Positions 35,401-45,161 of a stretch of 64,000 nucleotides of DNA are shown one piece after another. The stretch's first letter is position 1, and the number at the start of each line of letters is the position of its first letter. The stretch comes from Amycolatopsis sp. NBRC 101858. GTDB taxonomy: Bacteria > Actinomycetota > Actinomycetes > Mycobacteriales > Pseudonocardiaceae. The DNA is taken from the NCBI RefSeq assembly GCF_030269325.1, contig NZ_BSTD01000001.1, forward strand, positions 124,001 through 188,000, written 5' to 3'. Made by a program: the position numbers and the translations under genes. The notes beneath the pieces were generated by a model. That model saw only the letters and a program-made list of their open reading frames with translations, did no database searches and was not told the origin of the DNA.

Positions 35401-37030
35401 CGGCGCGAAGGTGTACCCGTGGATCGCGAAGACGCGGTTCTCGACGCCGGGCGTCGGCCTGATTTCGCCGCCGCCGCACCACGACATCTACTCGATCGAA
35501 GACCTCGCCCAGCTGATCCACGACCTCAAGAACGCCAACCCGAAGGCCCGCATCCACGTGAAGCTGGTGTCCGAGGTCGGCGTCGGCACGGTCGCGGCGG
35601 GCGTGTCGAAGGCGCACGCGGACGTCGTGCTCATCTCCGGCCACGACGGCGGGACGGGGGCGTCGCCGCTGTCGTCGATCAAGCACGCGGGCGGCCCGTG
35701 GGAGCTCGGCCTGGCCGAGACGCAGCAGACGCTGCTGGCCAACCGGCTGCGCGACCGGATCGTGGTGCAGACCGACGGCCAGCTCAAGACCGGCCGTGAC
35801 GTCGTCATCGCGGCGCTGCTCGGCGCCGAGGAGTTCGGCTTCGCGACCGCACCGCTGGTGGTGTCGGGCTGCATCATGATGCGCGTCTGCCACCTCGACA
35901 CGTGCCCGGTGGGCGTCGCGACGCAGAACCCGAAGCTGCGCGAGAAGTTCAGCGGCAAGGCCGAGTACGTCGTCAACTTCTTCGAGTTCATCGCCCAGGA
36001 AGTGCGCGAGTACCTGGCCGAGCTGGGCTTCCGGTCGATCGCCGAGGCCGTCGGCCACGCGGAGTTCCTGAACAAGCGCAAGGCGATCGAGCACTGGAAG
36101 GCGGCCGGGCTCGACCTGTCGCCGATCTTCCACGTGCCCGACATGGCTCCGGCGGGGCTGCGGCTGCAGCAGACGCTGCAGGACCACGGGCTCGAGAAGG
36201 CGCTCGACAACACGCTGATCCAGCTCGCCGAGGGCGCCCTCAACTCGGGTGACAAGGTGCGGCTGGAGCTGCCGGTCCGCAACGTGAACCGGACCGTCGG
36301 CACGATGCTCGGCTCGGAGCTGACCCGGCGCTGGGGTGGCGAGGGCCTGCCCGACGACACCATCGACGTCACCTTCACCGGGACCGCCGGCCAGTCGTTC
36401 GGCGCGTTCGTGCCGAAGGGCATCACGCTGCGGCTCTACGGCGACGGCAACGACTACGTCGGCAAGGGCCTCTCCGGCGGCCGGCTGATCGTGCGCCCGC
36501 CGAAGGAGGCGCGGATCGCCGCCGAGGACCACATCATCGCCGGCAACGTGATCGCCTACGGCGCGACCAGCGGCGAGATCTTCATCCGCGGCAAGGTCGG
36601 CGAGCGGTTCTGCGTGCGCAACTCGGGCGCGCTGGCCGTCGTCGAAGGCGTCGGCGACCACGGCGGCGAGTACATGACCGGCGGCCGGATGGTCGTGCTC
36701 GGCCCGATCGGGCGCAACTTCGCGGCCGGCATGTCCGGCGGCATCGCCTACGTGCTGGACCTGCCCGCGCACCGCGTCAACCCGGAGATGGTCGACCTCG
36801 ACCCGCTCGACTCCGAGGACGCGGACTTCCTGCGCGAGACGCTGGAAAAGCACTACGACGAAACGGAATCCGCTGTCGCGCGGGAGCTGCTGGCCGACTG
36901 GGACGCGGGTGTCGACCGCTTCGGGAAGGTCATGCCGAAGGACTACAAGCGCGTGCTCGCCGCCCAGGTGCAGGCCGAGCGCGATGGGCGCGACGTGAAC
37001 GAGGCGATCATGGAGGCCGCACATGGCTGA
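32459..37030 (+). CDS. gltB: Glutamate synthase (NADPH) large subunit
   Basis: 1523 residues, the usual length. The N-terminal Ntn glutaminase domain begins after a short propeptide at [11 protein letters not shown]; the central domain and the FMN-binding synthase domain follow ([42 protein letters not shown]); the 3Fe-4S cysteines lie in [15 protein letters not shown]; the beta-helix GltB3 domain closes the protein. It makes two glutamates from glutamine and 2-oxoglutarate. GTG start after GGGAGGC. It overlaps gltD by 8 bases. Confidence 0.97.
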   Translation: MTHRARSLSPTGQQLSNAEAEGLYRSDYEHDACGVAFVADLTGRRDHAIVAKALVALRNLEHRGARGAEPDTGDGAGLLIQIPDEFYRDVVDFELPEPGTYAVGTAFLPQEEKRRGRAMTTIERIAAEEDMRVLGWRELPVHTEHCGPTAAETMPHFTQLFLAARRPKPEHSDPLHIERSAFCVRKRVEHELADDDVYFPSLSSRTIVYKGMLTEGQVERFFADLTDERVTSAIGLVHSRFSTNTFPSWPLAHPYRYVAHNGEINTLRGNRNWMDAREALLETDLVPGDLKRIYPVITRGASDSASFDEVLELLHLGGRSLPHAVLMMIPEAWENHQEMDPARRAFYEFHSTLMEPWDGPALVAFTDGSQIGAVLDRNGLRPGRYWVTDDGLVVLASEVGVLDIDPATIVRKGRLEPGRMFLVDTAEGRIVEDDEIKTELATAHPYDEWIEAGLVNLEDLPERDREVPLHAALVRRQQAFGYTEEELEAILEPMARTGAEPIGSMGNDSPIATLSSRPRLIFDYFIQLFAQVTNPPLDAIREELVTALGAQIGAEPNLLAGNAASCRRIALPFPVLDNDQLAKLVHVNDDGDLPEFQAVTVLGRYNVHGGGEALIQRLDEIRAEVSEAIEDGARLIVLSDRGVDENHAPIPSLLLTGAVHHHLVREKTRTQVGLIVEAGDAREVHHIALLIGYGVAAVNPYLAMATVEEMARQGLIPGVTPKEATYNLIKALGKGVRKTMSKMGVSTVASYTGAQIFEAIGLGEEVIENCFTGTTSRLGGVGFETLADEVAKRHAYAFPADGVRATHRELETGADYQWRREGEPHLFNPQTVFKLQHSTRSGKYEIFKEYTKAVDDQAEKLLTLRGLFDFEYGKRAPVPIDEVEPISEIVKRFATGAISYGSISMEMHQTLAIAMNRLGGKSNTGEGGEDAERLYDPERRSAVKQVASGRFGVTSEYLVNADDIQIKMAQGAKPGEGGQLPGAKVYPWIAKTRFSTPGVGLISPPPHHDIYSIEDLAQLIHDLKNANPKARIHVKLVSEVGVGTVAAGVSKAHADVVLISGHDGGTGASPLSSIKHAGGPWELGLAETQQTLLANRLRDRIVVQTDGQLKTGRDVVIAALLGAEEFGFATAPLVVSGCIMMRVCHLDTCPVGVATQNPKLREKFSGKAEYVVNFFEFIAQEVREYLAELGFRSIAEAVGHAEFLNKRKAIEHWKAAGLDLSPIFHVPDMAPAGLRLQQTLQDHGLEKALDNTLIQLAEGALNSGDKVRLELPVRNVNRTVGTMLGSELTRRWGGEGLPDDTIDVTFTGTAGQSFGAFVPKGITLRLYGDGNDYVGKGLSGGRLIVRPPKEARIAAEDHIIAGNVIAYGATSGEIFIRGKVGERFCVRNSGALAVVEGVGDHGGEYMTGGRMVVLGPIGRNFAAGMSGGIAYVLDLPAHRVNPEMVDLDPLDSEDADFLRETLEKHYDETESAVARELLADWDAGVDRFGKVMPKDYKRVLAAQVQAERDGRDVNEAIMEAAHG

Positions 37031-38474
37031 CCCCAAGGGCTTTCTGACCACCACCCGCGAAGAGCCGAAGCGCCGCCCGGTCGACCTGCGGCTGATGGAC
37101 TGGCGCGAGGTCTACGAGGACTTCGCGTCGACGAAGCTGGAGAAGCAGGCCGGCCGCTGCATGGACTGCGGCATCCCGTTCTGCCACCAGGGCTGCCCGC
37201 TCGGGAACCTCATCCCGGAGTGGAACACCCTGGTGTGGCGGGAAGACTGGCGCCAGGCCGGCGAACGGCTGCACGCGACCAACAACTTCCCGGAGTTCAC
37301 CGGCACGCTGTGCCCGGCACCGTGCGAAACGGCGTGCGTGCTCGGCATCAACGACGACCCGGTGACGATCAAGCGCGTCGAGATCTCCATCGTCGACCGC
37401 GCCTTCGAAGAGGGCTGGGTGACCCCGCAGCCGCCCACCGCGAAGACGGGCAAGAAGGTCGCGGTCGTCGGGTCCGGCCCGTCGGGACTTGCCGCGGCGC
37501 AGCAGCTCACGCGCGCGGGCCACAGCGTCGTGGTCCTCGAGCGGGCCGACAAGATCGGCGGGCTGCTGCGCTACGGCATCCCCGAGTTCAAGATGGAGAA
37601 GCACCGGCTCGACCGGCGCCTCGCGCAGATGGAGGCCGAGGGCACGGAGTTCCGCACCTCGGTGAACGTCGGCGTCGACGTCTCGGCGGCCGAGCTGCAG
37701 GCGTCCTACGACGCCGTGGTGCTCGCGGGTGGCGCGACCGACTGGCGCGACCTGCCGATCACCGGCCGCGAGCTCGACGGCATCCACCAGGCAATGGAGT
37801 TCCTGCCGCCGGCCAACCGGGTCGCCTCCGGGGATCTCGAGTCGTCGCCCTTCGACGCTTCCGGCCTGGACGTCGTCGTGATCGGCGGCGGCGACACCGG
37901 CGCGGACTGCGTCGGGACGTCGCACCGCCAGGGCGCGCGTTCGGTGACGCAGCTCGAGATCATGCCCAAGCCGCCGGAGAGCCGGTCCGACGCCCACCCG
38001 TGGCCGACCTACCCGATGATCTACCGGGTGTCCTCGGCGCACGAAGAGGGCGGCGAGCGGATGTACGCGGTGAACACCCAGGAGTTCCTGGGCGACGACG
38101 CCGGCCGGGTTCGCGCTTTGAAGCTGGTCGAGGTGCGCAACGAGGGCGGCAAGTTCGTCCCCGTTGAAGGGTCAGAGCGCGAGCTGCCCGCGCAGCTGGT
38201 GCTGCTGGCGATGGGCTTCCTCGGGCCGCAGAAGAAGGGCCTGATCGAAGACCTCGGCGTCGAGCTGGACGCGCGCGGCAACGTGGCGCGCGACAAGGCG
38301 TTCAAGACGAGCCTGGACAACGTCTTCGTGGCCGGCGACATGGGCCGCGGCCAGTCCCTGATCGTCTGGGCGATCGCGGAGGGCCGCAGCGCGGCGGCCG
38401 GCGTGGACGCCTACCTGACCGGGCGGGACGTCCTGCCCGCCCCGATCGCGCCGACGGACCGGCCGATCGCGTAA
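37023..38474 (+). CDS. gltD: Glutamate synthase small subunit
   Basis: 483 residues. 4Fe-4S cysteines in [14 protein letters not shown] and [15 protein letters not shown] site [15 protein letters not shown] and NADPH site [13 protein letters not shown]. It passes electrons from NADPH to the large subunit. Overlap with gltB ensures coupled translation; a strong stem-loop follows. Confidence 0.97.
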   Translation: MADPKGFLTTTREEPKRRPVDLRLMDWREVYEDFASTKLEKQAGRCMDCGIPFCHQGCPLGNLIPEWNTLVWREDWRQAGERLHATNNFPEFTGTLCPAPCETACVLGINDDPVTIKRVEISIVDRAFEEGWVTPQPPTAKTGKKVAVVGSGPSGLAAAQQLTRAGHSVVVLERADKIGGLLRYGIPEFKMEKHRLDRRLAQMEAEGTEFRTSVNVGVDVSAAELQASYDAVVLAGGATDWRDLPITGRELDGIHQAMEFLPPANRVASGDLESSPFDASGLDVVVIGGGDTGADCVGTSHRQGARSVTQLEIMPKPPESRSDAHPWPTYPMIYRVSSAHEEGGERMYAVNTQEFLGDDAGRVRALKLVEVRNEGGKFVPVEGSERELPAQLVLLAMGFLGPQKKGLIEDLGVELDARGNVARDKAFKTSLDNVFVAGDMGRGQSLIVWAIAEGRSAAAGVDAYLTGRDVLPAPIAPTDRPIA

Positions 38475-38480
38475 GGCCCG

Positions 38481-38520
38481 GCGCCGGCGGAGGTGTCACT
38501 GTCGCCACCTCCGCCGGCGC
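38481..38520. terminator. Strong hairpin between gltD and the convergent SDR gene
   Basis: Perfect 15-bp stem, GCGCCGGCGGAGGTG pairing with its complement, and a 10-base loop. It lies 11 bases from each of the two convergent genes' ends, so it probably serves both. Confidence 0.85.
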
Positions 38521-38531
38521 TGTCCCACTTC

Positions 38532-39404
38532 TCAGCCGTAGTAACCCTTTTCGAGGTCGTCCAGCAGTCCCGGGTGCGTCGGCTGCCAGCCGAGCAGCTC
38601 TTGGGTCGTCGTGCTGGAGGCCGGCTGGTCGATCGCCAGGATCGCGCCGAGGAAGCCGAGCTCGTCGGCCTCGACGGACGTGACCGGCAGGCCGAGCCGC
38701 CGTCCGGCCACCTCCGCGACGTCCCGGATCGCCACGCCCTCGTCGCCCACCGCGTGCAGCACCGAGCCGGCCGGGGCGTGCTCCAGCGCCAGGTGGAACA
38801 GGTGGGCCGCGTCCAGGACGTGCACGGCAGGCCAGCGGGCCGTCCCGTCCCCGACGTAGGCGGCGATGCCCTTCTCCCGCCCCGCGGCGATGAGCCGCGC
38901 GATGAGCCCGTGGGCGTCCCCCTCACCGTGGACCGACCGCGGCAGCCGGACCACCGACGCGCGGACGCCGTTTTCGGCCGTCTTCACGACGGCACGGGCG
39001 TTGTCCATCCGGCCCGCGACCGGGCCGAAGCCGGCCGGATCGTCCGCTTCGGTCGCCGCGCGCCCGGGCACCGACGGCGTCCCGGAGGCGGCGATCAGCG
39101 GCTTGCCCGCCAGCACGGCGGCCATGGCGTCGACGGCGGCCGCGTCGGTGCGGATGGCGGCTTCCATCCGGCTGAAGTCGTGGCCGAAGGCGAGGTGGAC
39201 GACACCGTCGGCGTTCGCGGCGCCGGTCTTGAGCGTTTCGAGGTCGTCCAGGCCGCCGCGGAGCACCTCGGCGCCCAGCTTTTCGACGGCCGCCGCGGAG
39301 GCGTCCGACCGGGCGAGGCCGACGACCTGGTGGCCGGCGCCGAGCAGTTCGGGTACGAGGGCCGAGCCGATCCAGCCGCTCGCCCCGGTGACGAAGACAC
39401 GCAT
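38532..39404 (-). CDS. NAD(P)-dependent SDR/epimerase-family oxidoreductase
   Basis: 290 residues. Rossmann motif VTGASGWIGSALVPELLGAG and the extended-SDR pattern of atypical members; the canonical YxxxK is not evident (MDNARAVVKTAENGV), as in NmrA/NAD-epimerase-like relatives. GGGAGG precedes ATG. Divergent from a TetR gene over two palindromic operators, so probably its regulated target; likely role in detoxifying a small molecule. Confidence 0.8.
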   Translation of the reverse strand: MRVFVTGASGWIGSALVPELLGAGHQVVGLARSDASAAAVEKLGAEVLRGGLDDLETLKTGAANADGVVHLAFGHDFSRMEAAIRTDAAAVDAMAAVLAGKPLIAASGTPSVPGRAATEADDPAGFGPVAGRMDNARAVVKTAENGVRASVVRLPRSVHGEGDAHGLIARLIAAGREKGIAAYVGDGTARWPAVHVLDAAHLFHLALEHAPAGSVLHAVGDEGVAIRDVAEVAGRRLGLPVTSVEADELGFLGAILAIDQPASSTTTQELLGWQPTHPGLLDDLEKGYYG

Positions 39405-39420
39405 GAGAACCTCCCTGTGA

Positions 39421-39467
39421 TGACACCTGGTGCCATCAACGTAGCACGAATGACGACACCAGGTGTC
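39421..39467. promoter_or_regulatory. Two TetR-type operators between the SDR and TetR genes
   Basis: TGACACC-T-GGTGCCA at 39421-39435 (one mismatch) and the perfect GACACC-A-GGTGTC at 39455-39467, about 33 bases centre to centre. They lie in the promoters of both divergent genes and are the natural targets of the TetR protein beside them. Confidence 0.75.
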
Positions 39468-39473
39468 ATCGCC

Positions 39474-39479
39474 TAAGCT
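39474..39479 (+). promoter_or_regulatory. -10 hexamer of the TetR promoter
   Basis: TAAGCT, 6 bases before the ATG at 39486 and just after operator 2; leaderless arrangement. Confidence 0.5.
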
Positions 39480-39485
39480 GGCAGC

Positions 39486-40058
39486 ATGAGCCGCTGGGAG
39501 CCGAACGCACGCGAGCGGCTGGTGCGCGCCGCGGTGGAGTCGTTCCTCGAGCGCGGCTACGACGAGGTGACGGTCGCGGAGATCACCGAGCGCGCCGGGC
39601 TGACCAAGCGGACGTTCTTCCGGCACTTCGCCGACAAGCGCGAAGTACTGTTCGCGGGCCAGGACATCCTGAGCCGCATCTTCGCGGAGGCGATCGCCGC
39701 CGCCCCCGCCTCGGCGACGCCGATCGAGGCGATCTCGGCCGCGCTGACGGCCACCGAGACGGCGTTCGGCCCCGACCACCGCGAGTGGGCGCGCAAGGTC
39801 GGAGCGGTGGTCTCGGGCCACAGCGACCTGCGGGAGCGCGAGCTGCTGAAGAAGGCGAAGCTCCGGGCCGCGATGGCGGACGCGCTGCGAGAGCGGGGCG
39901 TGCCGGACCCGGCGGCGAGCCTGGCCGCGGAGATCGGCGGGCTGGCGTTCACGACGGGCTTCGCCCGTTGGCTGGACCCGGCGAACGAACGCGACTTCGG
40001 GGAAGTGGCCCGGGAAGCACTGGCGGAACTCGTCGAGGCGACGGCCAAGCTCGGCTGA
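39486..40058 (+). CDS. TetR-family transcriptional regulator
   Basis: 190 residues. HTH: SFLERGYDEVTVAEITERAGLTKRTFFRHFADKREVLF. Probable autorepressor and repressor of the divergent SDR gene. Ligand unknown. Confidence 0.88.
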   Translation: MSRWEPNARERLVRAAVESFLERGYDEVTVAEITERAGLTKRTFFRHFADKREVLFAGQDILSRIFAEAIAAAPASATPIEAISAALTATETAFGPDHREWARKVGAVVSGHSDLRERELLKKAKLRAAMADALRERGVPDPAASLAAEIGGLAFTTGFARWLDPANERDFGEVAREALAELVEATAKLG

Positions 40059-40067
40059 GGCACCGCG

Positions 40068-40367
40068 TCACCGAGTCCGGTCTTCGTTCTGCCGGTCGTC
40101 GTTCTGCCGGTTTTCGGCCTCCCGGCTTCTCGAGACGGCCTGCACCACGAGGTAGCCGGCGGCGGCGAAGGGAATCACGAAGATGATCCACGGGAAGGTG
40201 AAGGTCCCGCTCGTCTGGTTGGCGACGTAGATCGCGTAGCCGATCAGGAAAGCCCCGCTGACGACGGCCCAGAACCGTTCGGACGCCTTGACCTTGGGCG
40301 CGAAGGCGACCCCGACCATGACGACACCGCTGAGCAGGCTGAAGACTTCGTAAGCGCTCCAGTTCAT
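40068..40367 (-). CDS. Small three-helix membrane protein
   Basis: 99 residues with three hydrophobic helices (residues about 6-24, 34-50, 58-78) and a charged cytosolic tail with short repeats (RQND, RQNE). Unknown family. It follows the lipoprotein gene by 22 bases on the same strand and is probably in the same operon. Confidence 0.65.
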   Translation of the reverse strand: MNWSAYEVFSLLSGVVMVGVAFAPKVKASERFWAVVSGAFLIGYAIYVANQTSGTFTFPWIIFVIPFAAAGYLVVQAVSRSREAENRQNDDRQNEDRTR

Positions 40368-40389
40368 GACACTTCCTCTCTCGGGCGGT

Positions 40390-41265
40390 TCAGCGGGGCA
40401 GGGTGCTGCCCTTGGGTCCGTGGCTGTGCGAGACGAGCTTGGCGAAGCAGTGGTCGGCGTCGAGGTGTTCGGCGACGCACCAGGCGTTGGCCTCGGCGCC
40501 GGAGCCGAACGAAGTGCTCGCCACCGTGACCCAGAAGTCGCCCTTGGTGTAGCTCGTGTAGTCGCCGGACCAGAGCAGCACGGCCGACGGGTAGGACTGC
40601 CGGGTCGTCGTGAAGTCGGTCCAGATCGCGCCGTAGTCGTAGGTCCTTCCGTCCGCCACCAGGCCGTAGCTCTTCGACGACAGCTGCGGAACCCACTTGT
40701 CCGCCAGGGTTTCCACCTGGGTCCGGTCGGTGTCCACCTGCTGCTGGAGAGTGGCCCGCGCGGACGTCTCGAGATCGGCCGGAGCGGTCGTCGGCGGCGC
40801 CGTGGACGGCTCGGTGTAGGGCACCGACGCCGTCGACGTCGTGGGAGTCGGATAGCCGTAGCTGCCGTAACCCCCGTTCGCCCGGGTGCTCCCGCTGCCG
40901 GTGCCCGAGTAGCTCGTCGTCCCGAAACCGAGCGGGTGCCCGCAGACCTCCGCGGTCCCCGACGTCGCGTTCGTCAGTTCCAGCCCGCTCGTCCGGTCGG
41001 AATCGGCGATCCGCGCCAGCGCGTCGGCGTCGCGGCCCAGGCCGCCGCCCTGGTACCGGTCGGCCAGGTCGGCGAGGTCGTCGGCGGTGGCGAAGACGGC
41101 GTTGTCGAGAAAGCCGGTCCCCAGCAGCATTTCCGAGCCCAGCAGGTCGAATTCGGTGCACAACGCCCGCCGGTCGACCGGCCCGGTGGCACAGCCCGCG
41201 AGCCCGGCCACGCCGATGACAACAGTGGTGGCCAGCACAGTCGCCCGAAGTCTTCCCTGGTTCAT
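40390..41265 (-). CDS. Putative lipoprotein
   Basis: 291 residues. Signal sequence with lipobox LAGC (Cys-25). The mature part has helical segments, a low-complexity Gly/Ser/Tyr/Thr/Pro linker (about residues 115-165), and a C-terminal globular domain ending in the HADHCF-like region with cysteines that may be paired. No family recognised. It begins the two-gene unit with the small membrane protein. Confidence 0.7.
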   Translation of the reverse strand: MNQGRLRATVLATTVVIGVAGLAGCATGPVDRRALCTEFDLLGSEMLLGTGFLDNAVFATADDLADLADRYQGGGLGRDADALARIADSDRTSGLELTNATSGTAEVCGHPLGFGTTSYSGTGSGSTRANGGYGSYGYPTPTTSTASVPYTEPSTAPPTTAPADLETSARATLQQQVDTDRTQVETLADKWVPQLSSKSYGLVADGRTYDYGAIWTDFTTTRQSYPSAVLLWSGDYTSYTKGDFWVTVASTSFGSGAEANAWCVAEHLDADHCFAKLVSHSHGPKGSTLPR

Positions 41266-41397
41266 CTCCGCCTCCCGCGTTTCTCGGGGCGGATGTCGGC
41301 GGCCGCGGGAATTCCGCTACCGGCCCCGGACAACTGACGTGGAAATGACCGGTAACCGAATGCGCGGATGCCGGGCGAAAGGTGATTCGCTCCCCGG

Positions 41398-42384
41398 TCA
41401 GCTGTCCAGGAGAGCGCTGCCCAAGGGCGTCAGCGAATGCAGCACGGTGTTGCGCTCCCGGTGCGTGATGATCAGCCCGGCGCGCCGCAGCACCGTGGTG
41501 TGCTTGCTGACCGCCGACGGCGTGACCCCCAGCCGCGCCGCCAGCTCGGACGTCGAGCAGCCCACCGTCAGCACCGCCAGCGCCGCCGCGCGGGTCGGGC
41601 CCAGCAGGTCCGCCAGCGCCTTGCCCGACGCCTTGTGCGCCCCGTGCCCGAAACCCGCGGGCGGCGCGGCCTGGCGGACGCACGGGTAGTGCAGCCGCGG
41701 CGTGCCGCCCGGGGCCGCGGGGACCAGGGCCGGGCACACCGAGAAGTACGTCGGCACCAGCAGCAGGCCGGTGCCCTCGGACGGGACCGTGCCCGGGATC
41801 CGGTCGTCGGTCTCCAGGACCGGCGCCGCCCAGCGCACCAGCGGGCGGAGGCCGGTCAGCAGCGCGTCGACGCCGCCGTGGAGCAGCAGCTGCGTGCGCA
41901 TCCCGAGGTCGGCGTCCACTTGGCCGGACACGGTGTCCCAGCTCGGGGCGAGCGCGACCTCGTGGTACTCGCGCATGGCCTGGACCAGCCGCGGCAGGCC
42001 CGCGGTGTCGCCGTCCGCGAACGCGGCGGCCCACGCCGGCAGGTCGCGGTCGGGCGGCGCCGTGCGCAGCGCCGTCTTCAGGCTCACCGAGTCGGTCTTC
42101 AGCACCGCCGTGAGCCCGGACTCCAGCTCGTAGCGCCCCGCCGAGGGCAGCACGAACCCCGGGATCGGCGCGTCCGGCCGGCAGAGCCACATGAGCACCG
42201 CGGCCGAGTCGGGCAGGCTCTGCCACACGCGGTAGCGCCACCGGTTGAACGCCGCCGAAGCCGCCGCGCGGCCGCCGTCGCGCCGTTGCAGGATCTGCAG
42301 GCTCCCGGCGAGCTCGCCCATCGGGTCGGCCGCGGCCGCGAGCCCGACGCGGACGAGGTCCGGCAACGTCAGCTCGATGCGCAC
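41398..42384 (-). CDS. ArsR-like winged-helix regulator with large N-terminal domain (DUF5937-like)
   Basis: 328 residues. The C-terminal 80 residues form the winged helix (TRAAALAVLTVGCSTSELAARLGVTPSAVSKHTTVLRRAG). The N-terminal domain of about 240 residues is the uncharacterised region common in Streptomyces-type ArsR proteins. GTG start. Regulates unknown targets; the divergent lectin gene is the nearest candidate. Confidence 0.8.
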   Translation of the reverse strand: MRIELTLPDLVRVGLAAAADPMGELAGSLQILQRRDGGRAAASAAFNRWRYRVWQSLPDSAAVLMWLCRPDAPIPGFVLPSAGRYELESGLTAVLKTDSVSLKTALRTAPPDRDLPAWAAAFADGDTAGLPRLVQAMREYHEVALAPSWDTVSGQVDADLGMRTQLLLHGGVDALLTGLRPLVRWAAPVLETDDRIPGTVPSEGTGLLLVPTYFSVCPALVPAAPGGTPRLHYPCVRQAAPPAGFGHGAHKASGKALADLLGPTRAAALAVLTVGCSTSELAARLGVTPSAVSKHTTVLRRAGLIITHRERNTVLHSLTPLGSALLDS

Positions 42385-42570
42385 GTGCTCCCCCTGGTGT
42401 CTGCCCCTCTATCGGCGCCGGTTCCGTTCCGTTACACGCCTGACGTGCGTTCTGTCCCCTCGCGGAAATGACCTCGACGACGGCGGGAGCGCACTGAATG
42501 ATGGATTCCGGAGACCGCTTTCGGGGGTTTGACGGTCTCGACGAGGGGGATTCGCCGGCACGTCCTCGCG

Positions 42571-42591
42571 CCGGGTCCACGGTGGACCCGG
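42571..42591. promoter_or_regulatory. Perfect palindrome CCGGGTCCA-CGG-TGGACCCGG
   Basis: 21 bases with 9-bp arms in the 269-base gap between the ArsR-like and lectin genes. It may be an operator or a transcript hairpin in the lectin leader. Its core also matches the dispersed GTCC-N5-GGAC word. Confidence 0.5.
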
Positions 42592-42653
42592 GGCCGGATC
42601 GCGCCTGCCTTCTTCCTTCGTGACCACGGGGTGAACCGACGAAAAGGGGAACG

Positions 42654-43292
42654 ATGACGAAGATGAAGCGGCTGATGGTGACGGTCGCCGCCGCGGCGGG
42701 GCTGTTCGGGCTGGTTTCCGTCCCGCAGGCCGGCGCGGCTCCGGCTCCGGCCGAGGGCCAGGGAACCGCGGTCTCGGCGCTCGCCGGCGGGATCAAGCTG
42801 CGCCCGGCGAAGGTGGGTGCCGCTCACCGGTCCACCGCCGGGGTCGCCGGGGCGAACGTCGCCGAGGCCGACGCCTACCTGATCGAGTCCGCCGCCTTCG
42901 GCCGCTGCTGGGACGCCGACCTCGGCACGATCGGTGGCAACGGCACGAAGATGCAGCTGTGGGACTGCGACGTGTACGCCGCGAACCAGGCGTTCTACAT
43001 CACCCGCATCCCGGAGGGCTACCTGCGCTTCCAGAACGTGCAGAGCGGCCGGTACCTCGACGCCGACCTCGGCACGGCCGGCGCCAACGGCACCAAGGTC
43101 CAGCTGTGGGACTACCGCGCGGCCGCCAAGAACCAGTGGTGGGCCGACACCGTGAACCCGGAGGGCTACCTGCGCCTGCAGAGCCCGCAGAACAACCGGT
43201 ACCTGACCGGCGAGGGTTCGGTCGGCTCCAACGGCACGCGGCTGCAGCTGTGGGACTACATCGCCGGGGGCAAGTCGCAGTGGTGGTACTGA
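42654..43292 (+). CDS. Secreted RICIN-type beta-trefoil lectin
   Basis: 212 residues. Signal peptide (residues 1-29, ending AGAA), a linker of about 50 residues, then three trefoil repeats marked by MQLWDCD, VQLWDYRAAAKNQWW and LQLWDYIAGGKSQWW. The QxW-like signatures indicate carbohydrate binding. No catalytic domain is attached, so it is a free lectin or a surface-binding factor. AAAAGGGGA serves as ribosome site. A terminator follows. Confidence 0.85.
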   Translation: MTKMKRLMVTVAAAAGLFGLVSVPQAGAAPAPAEGQGTAVSALAGGIKLRPAKVGAAHRSTAGVAGANVAEADAYLIESAAFGRCWDADLGTIGGNGTKMQLWDCDVYAANQAFYITRIPEGYLRFQNVQSGRYLDADLGTAGANGTKVQLWDYRAAAKNQWWADTVNPEGYLRLQSPQNNRYLTGEGSVGSNGTRLQLWDYIAGGKSQWWY

Positions 43293-43320
43293 GCCACTGA
43301 CCGACTGAGTCACTGATCGG

Positions 43321-43353
43321 AAACGCGGGTCCCGGGCGGGGCCCGCGTTTTCG
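43321..43353 (+). terminator. Intrinsic terminator after the lectin gene
   Basis: AAACGCGGG stem pairing with CCCGCGTTTT around a GC-rich loop, followed by a short T run. Confidence 0.8.
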
Positions 43354-43516
43354 TTGCCGGCGAACGGTTCGGCGCTCAACTTGATCTTTCGTGTGAATGA
43401 CCCGGTTTCGGTGGCACGCGGGATCGCGGCGGCAGCAACCTGGTTCCAGGGGGCACGCGCCGGCGAGGGGGAGCTTCGGCCGGGCGTGCACCCGTTCACG
43501 GGAGGGGAGCCCGCAC

Positions 43517-44914
43517 ATGAGTGTCGACCTGTCCACCACGCTGTCCTGGACCACCGCGACCGGGGACGCCGGGGTGATGCTCGGCGAACTGCAGCCGAAC
43601 ATCCTCAAGGCCCACGTCCGCGACCATCTTTCCGCACTGCTGCTGGGATTCGGCGACGCGGCGGAGGCCCGGGCGTTCCTGGTCTCGCTCACCGGGAAGA
43701 TGAAGTCCGCCCAGGCCCACCTCGACGAAGTCGGCGCGTTCAAGGGCGGCGGCGCGGCGGGCACGCCGTACGTCGGGGTGGGGCTCACCGCGGCCGGCTA
43801 CCGCGCCCTCGGCGTCGAGAACTTCCCGCAGGACGAGGCATTCCTGCGCGGGATGGCGGCACCGGAGACCCGGCGGAGGCTGAACGACCCGCCGCGCTCG
43901 ACGTTCGATCCGGGCTACCACGCGGAAATCCACGCGGTCGCGCTCGTCGGCGACGCCACGGACAAGGCGATGACCGCGCGGCGCAACGAAATCCTGGACC
44001 TGCTGCCCGACTCCGTCACCGTGCTCGCGGAGGAGACCGGCCTCGGCCGCGTCAACGCGCGCGGCGAGGGAATCGAGCACTTCGGGTACGTCGACGGCCG
44101 GAGCCAGCCGCTGTTCCTCACCGAGGACGTCGACGCGGAGAAGAACAACACCGACGGCATCAACGTGTGGAACCCGGCGGCGCCGCTGTCCCAGGTGCTG
44201 GTGCCGGACACCGCCGCGCCCGATCCGGCCCTGCACTTCGGCAGCTACTTCGTCTTCCGCAAGCTGGAGCAGAACGTGCGGCGGTTCAAGCAGGCCGAGG
44301 CGGACCTGGCCGACACACTCGGCCTGACCGGCGACGACCGCGAGCGCGCGGGCGCGATGATCATCGGCCGGTTCGAGGACGGCACGCCGCTGACCACCCA
44401 GCGCGAAGACGGCGCGGAAAGCCCGGTGTCGAACAACTTCACCTACGACAGCGACCGCGCGGCGCTGAAGTGCCCGTTCCAGGCGCACATCCGCAAGACG
44501 AACCCCCGCGGATCCGGCGGCGCCGAGGAACCGCCCGGCGAGCGCCTGCACCTGATGGCCCGCCGCGGCGTCACCTACGGCGAGCGGCCGGACGACCCGA
44601 ACGCCGACGTCCCACCCGCGGCGCGCCCGAGCGGCGGGGTCGGGCTGTTGTTCATGGCGTTCAACTCGGTGCTGGGCAACCAGTTCGAGTTCACGCAGGC
44701 GGTCTGGGCGGACAACCCGGGCTTCCCGATCATCGACGGCGTGACGCCGGGCCTGGACCCGGTGATCGGCCAGGGCGAGCGCGGGACGTCGGACTACACG
44801 GTCGAATGGGGCGGATCGGCCCAGCGCACGGCCGATCCGGTGCCACAGTCGGTGACGCTGCGGGGCGGTGAGTACTTCTTCATGCCGTCGCTGGCCTTCC
44901 TGCGGGCGCTCTGA
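43517..44914 (+). CDS. DyP-type haem peroxidase
   Basis: 465 residues. GxxDG-family motif in FGYVDGRSQP, HIRKTNPRG with the distal Arg region, and a C-terminal SLAFLRAL typical of the longer DyP class. DyP enzymes oxidise dyes, phenolics and possibly porphyrins with peroxide. GGAGGGG 8 bases before ATG. No Tat signal is visible, so it is likely cytosolic or carried in an encapsulin-like shell, though no shell gene is nearby. Confidence 0.85.
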   Translation: MSVDLSTTLSWTTATGDAGVMLGELQPNILKAHVRDHLSALLLGFGDAAEARAFLVSLTGKMKSAQAHLDEVGAFKGGGAAGTPYVGVGLTAAGYRALGVENFPQDEAFLRGMAAPETRRRLNDPPRSTFDPGYHAEIHAVALVGDATDKAMTARRNEILDLLPDSVTVLAEETGLGRVNARGEGIEHFGYVDGRSQPLFLTEDVDAEKNNTDGINVWNPAAPLSQVLVPDTAAPDPALHFGSYFVFRKLEQNVRRFKQAEADLADTLGLTGDDRERAGAMIIGRFEDGTPLTTQREDGAESPVSNNFTYDSDRAALKCPFQAHIRKTNPRGSGGAEEPPGERLHLMARRGVTYGERPDDPNADVPPAARPSGGVGLLFMAFNSVLGNQFEFTQAVWADNPGFPIIDGVTPGLDPVIGQGERGTSDYTVEWGGSAQRTADPVPQSVTLRGGEYFFMPSLAFLRAL

Positions 44915-45161
44915 CCAGTTTGCCGTCGGGGAGGGCGGCGGAGGGGTCGACGCGGCCCCCGCCACGATCCGCCGTGACCGTGGCGGGGACCCAGCCCAGG
45001 TAGCAGCCGTCGAAGCGGCGGGAGTCGAGGTCCTCCCGGCTCGGCAAGTCAGGCCGGGTCGAGGAGGTCCACAGCCGGCGACCCCGCCGCCACCCCGGCG
45101 GCCGGGCTTCCCACTCCGCTCCTCGACCCGCCGAACGCCGTGAACCGCATGACCCCGTCGC
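44915..45161. other. Gap between convergent DyP and ROK genes, possible gene remnant
   Basis: On the minus strand about 40 codons near 45030-44920 read like real protein (DLDSRRFDGCYLGWVPATV) but have no start codon and run into the antisense of the peroxidase. Possibly the tail of a lost gene; nothing else seen. Confidence 0.3.

Noticed and set aside
32396..37054. A continuous open frame of over 1500 codons antisense to gltB
   Set aside because: High third-position GC removes stop codons from the complementary frame; its composition is extremely Arg/Val/Asp-rich with no domain, and gltB on the plus strand is complete and unambiguous.
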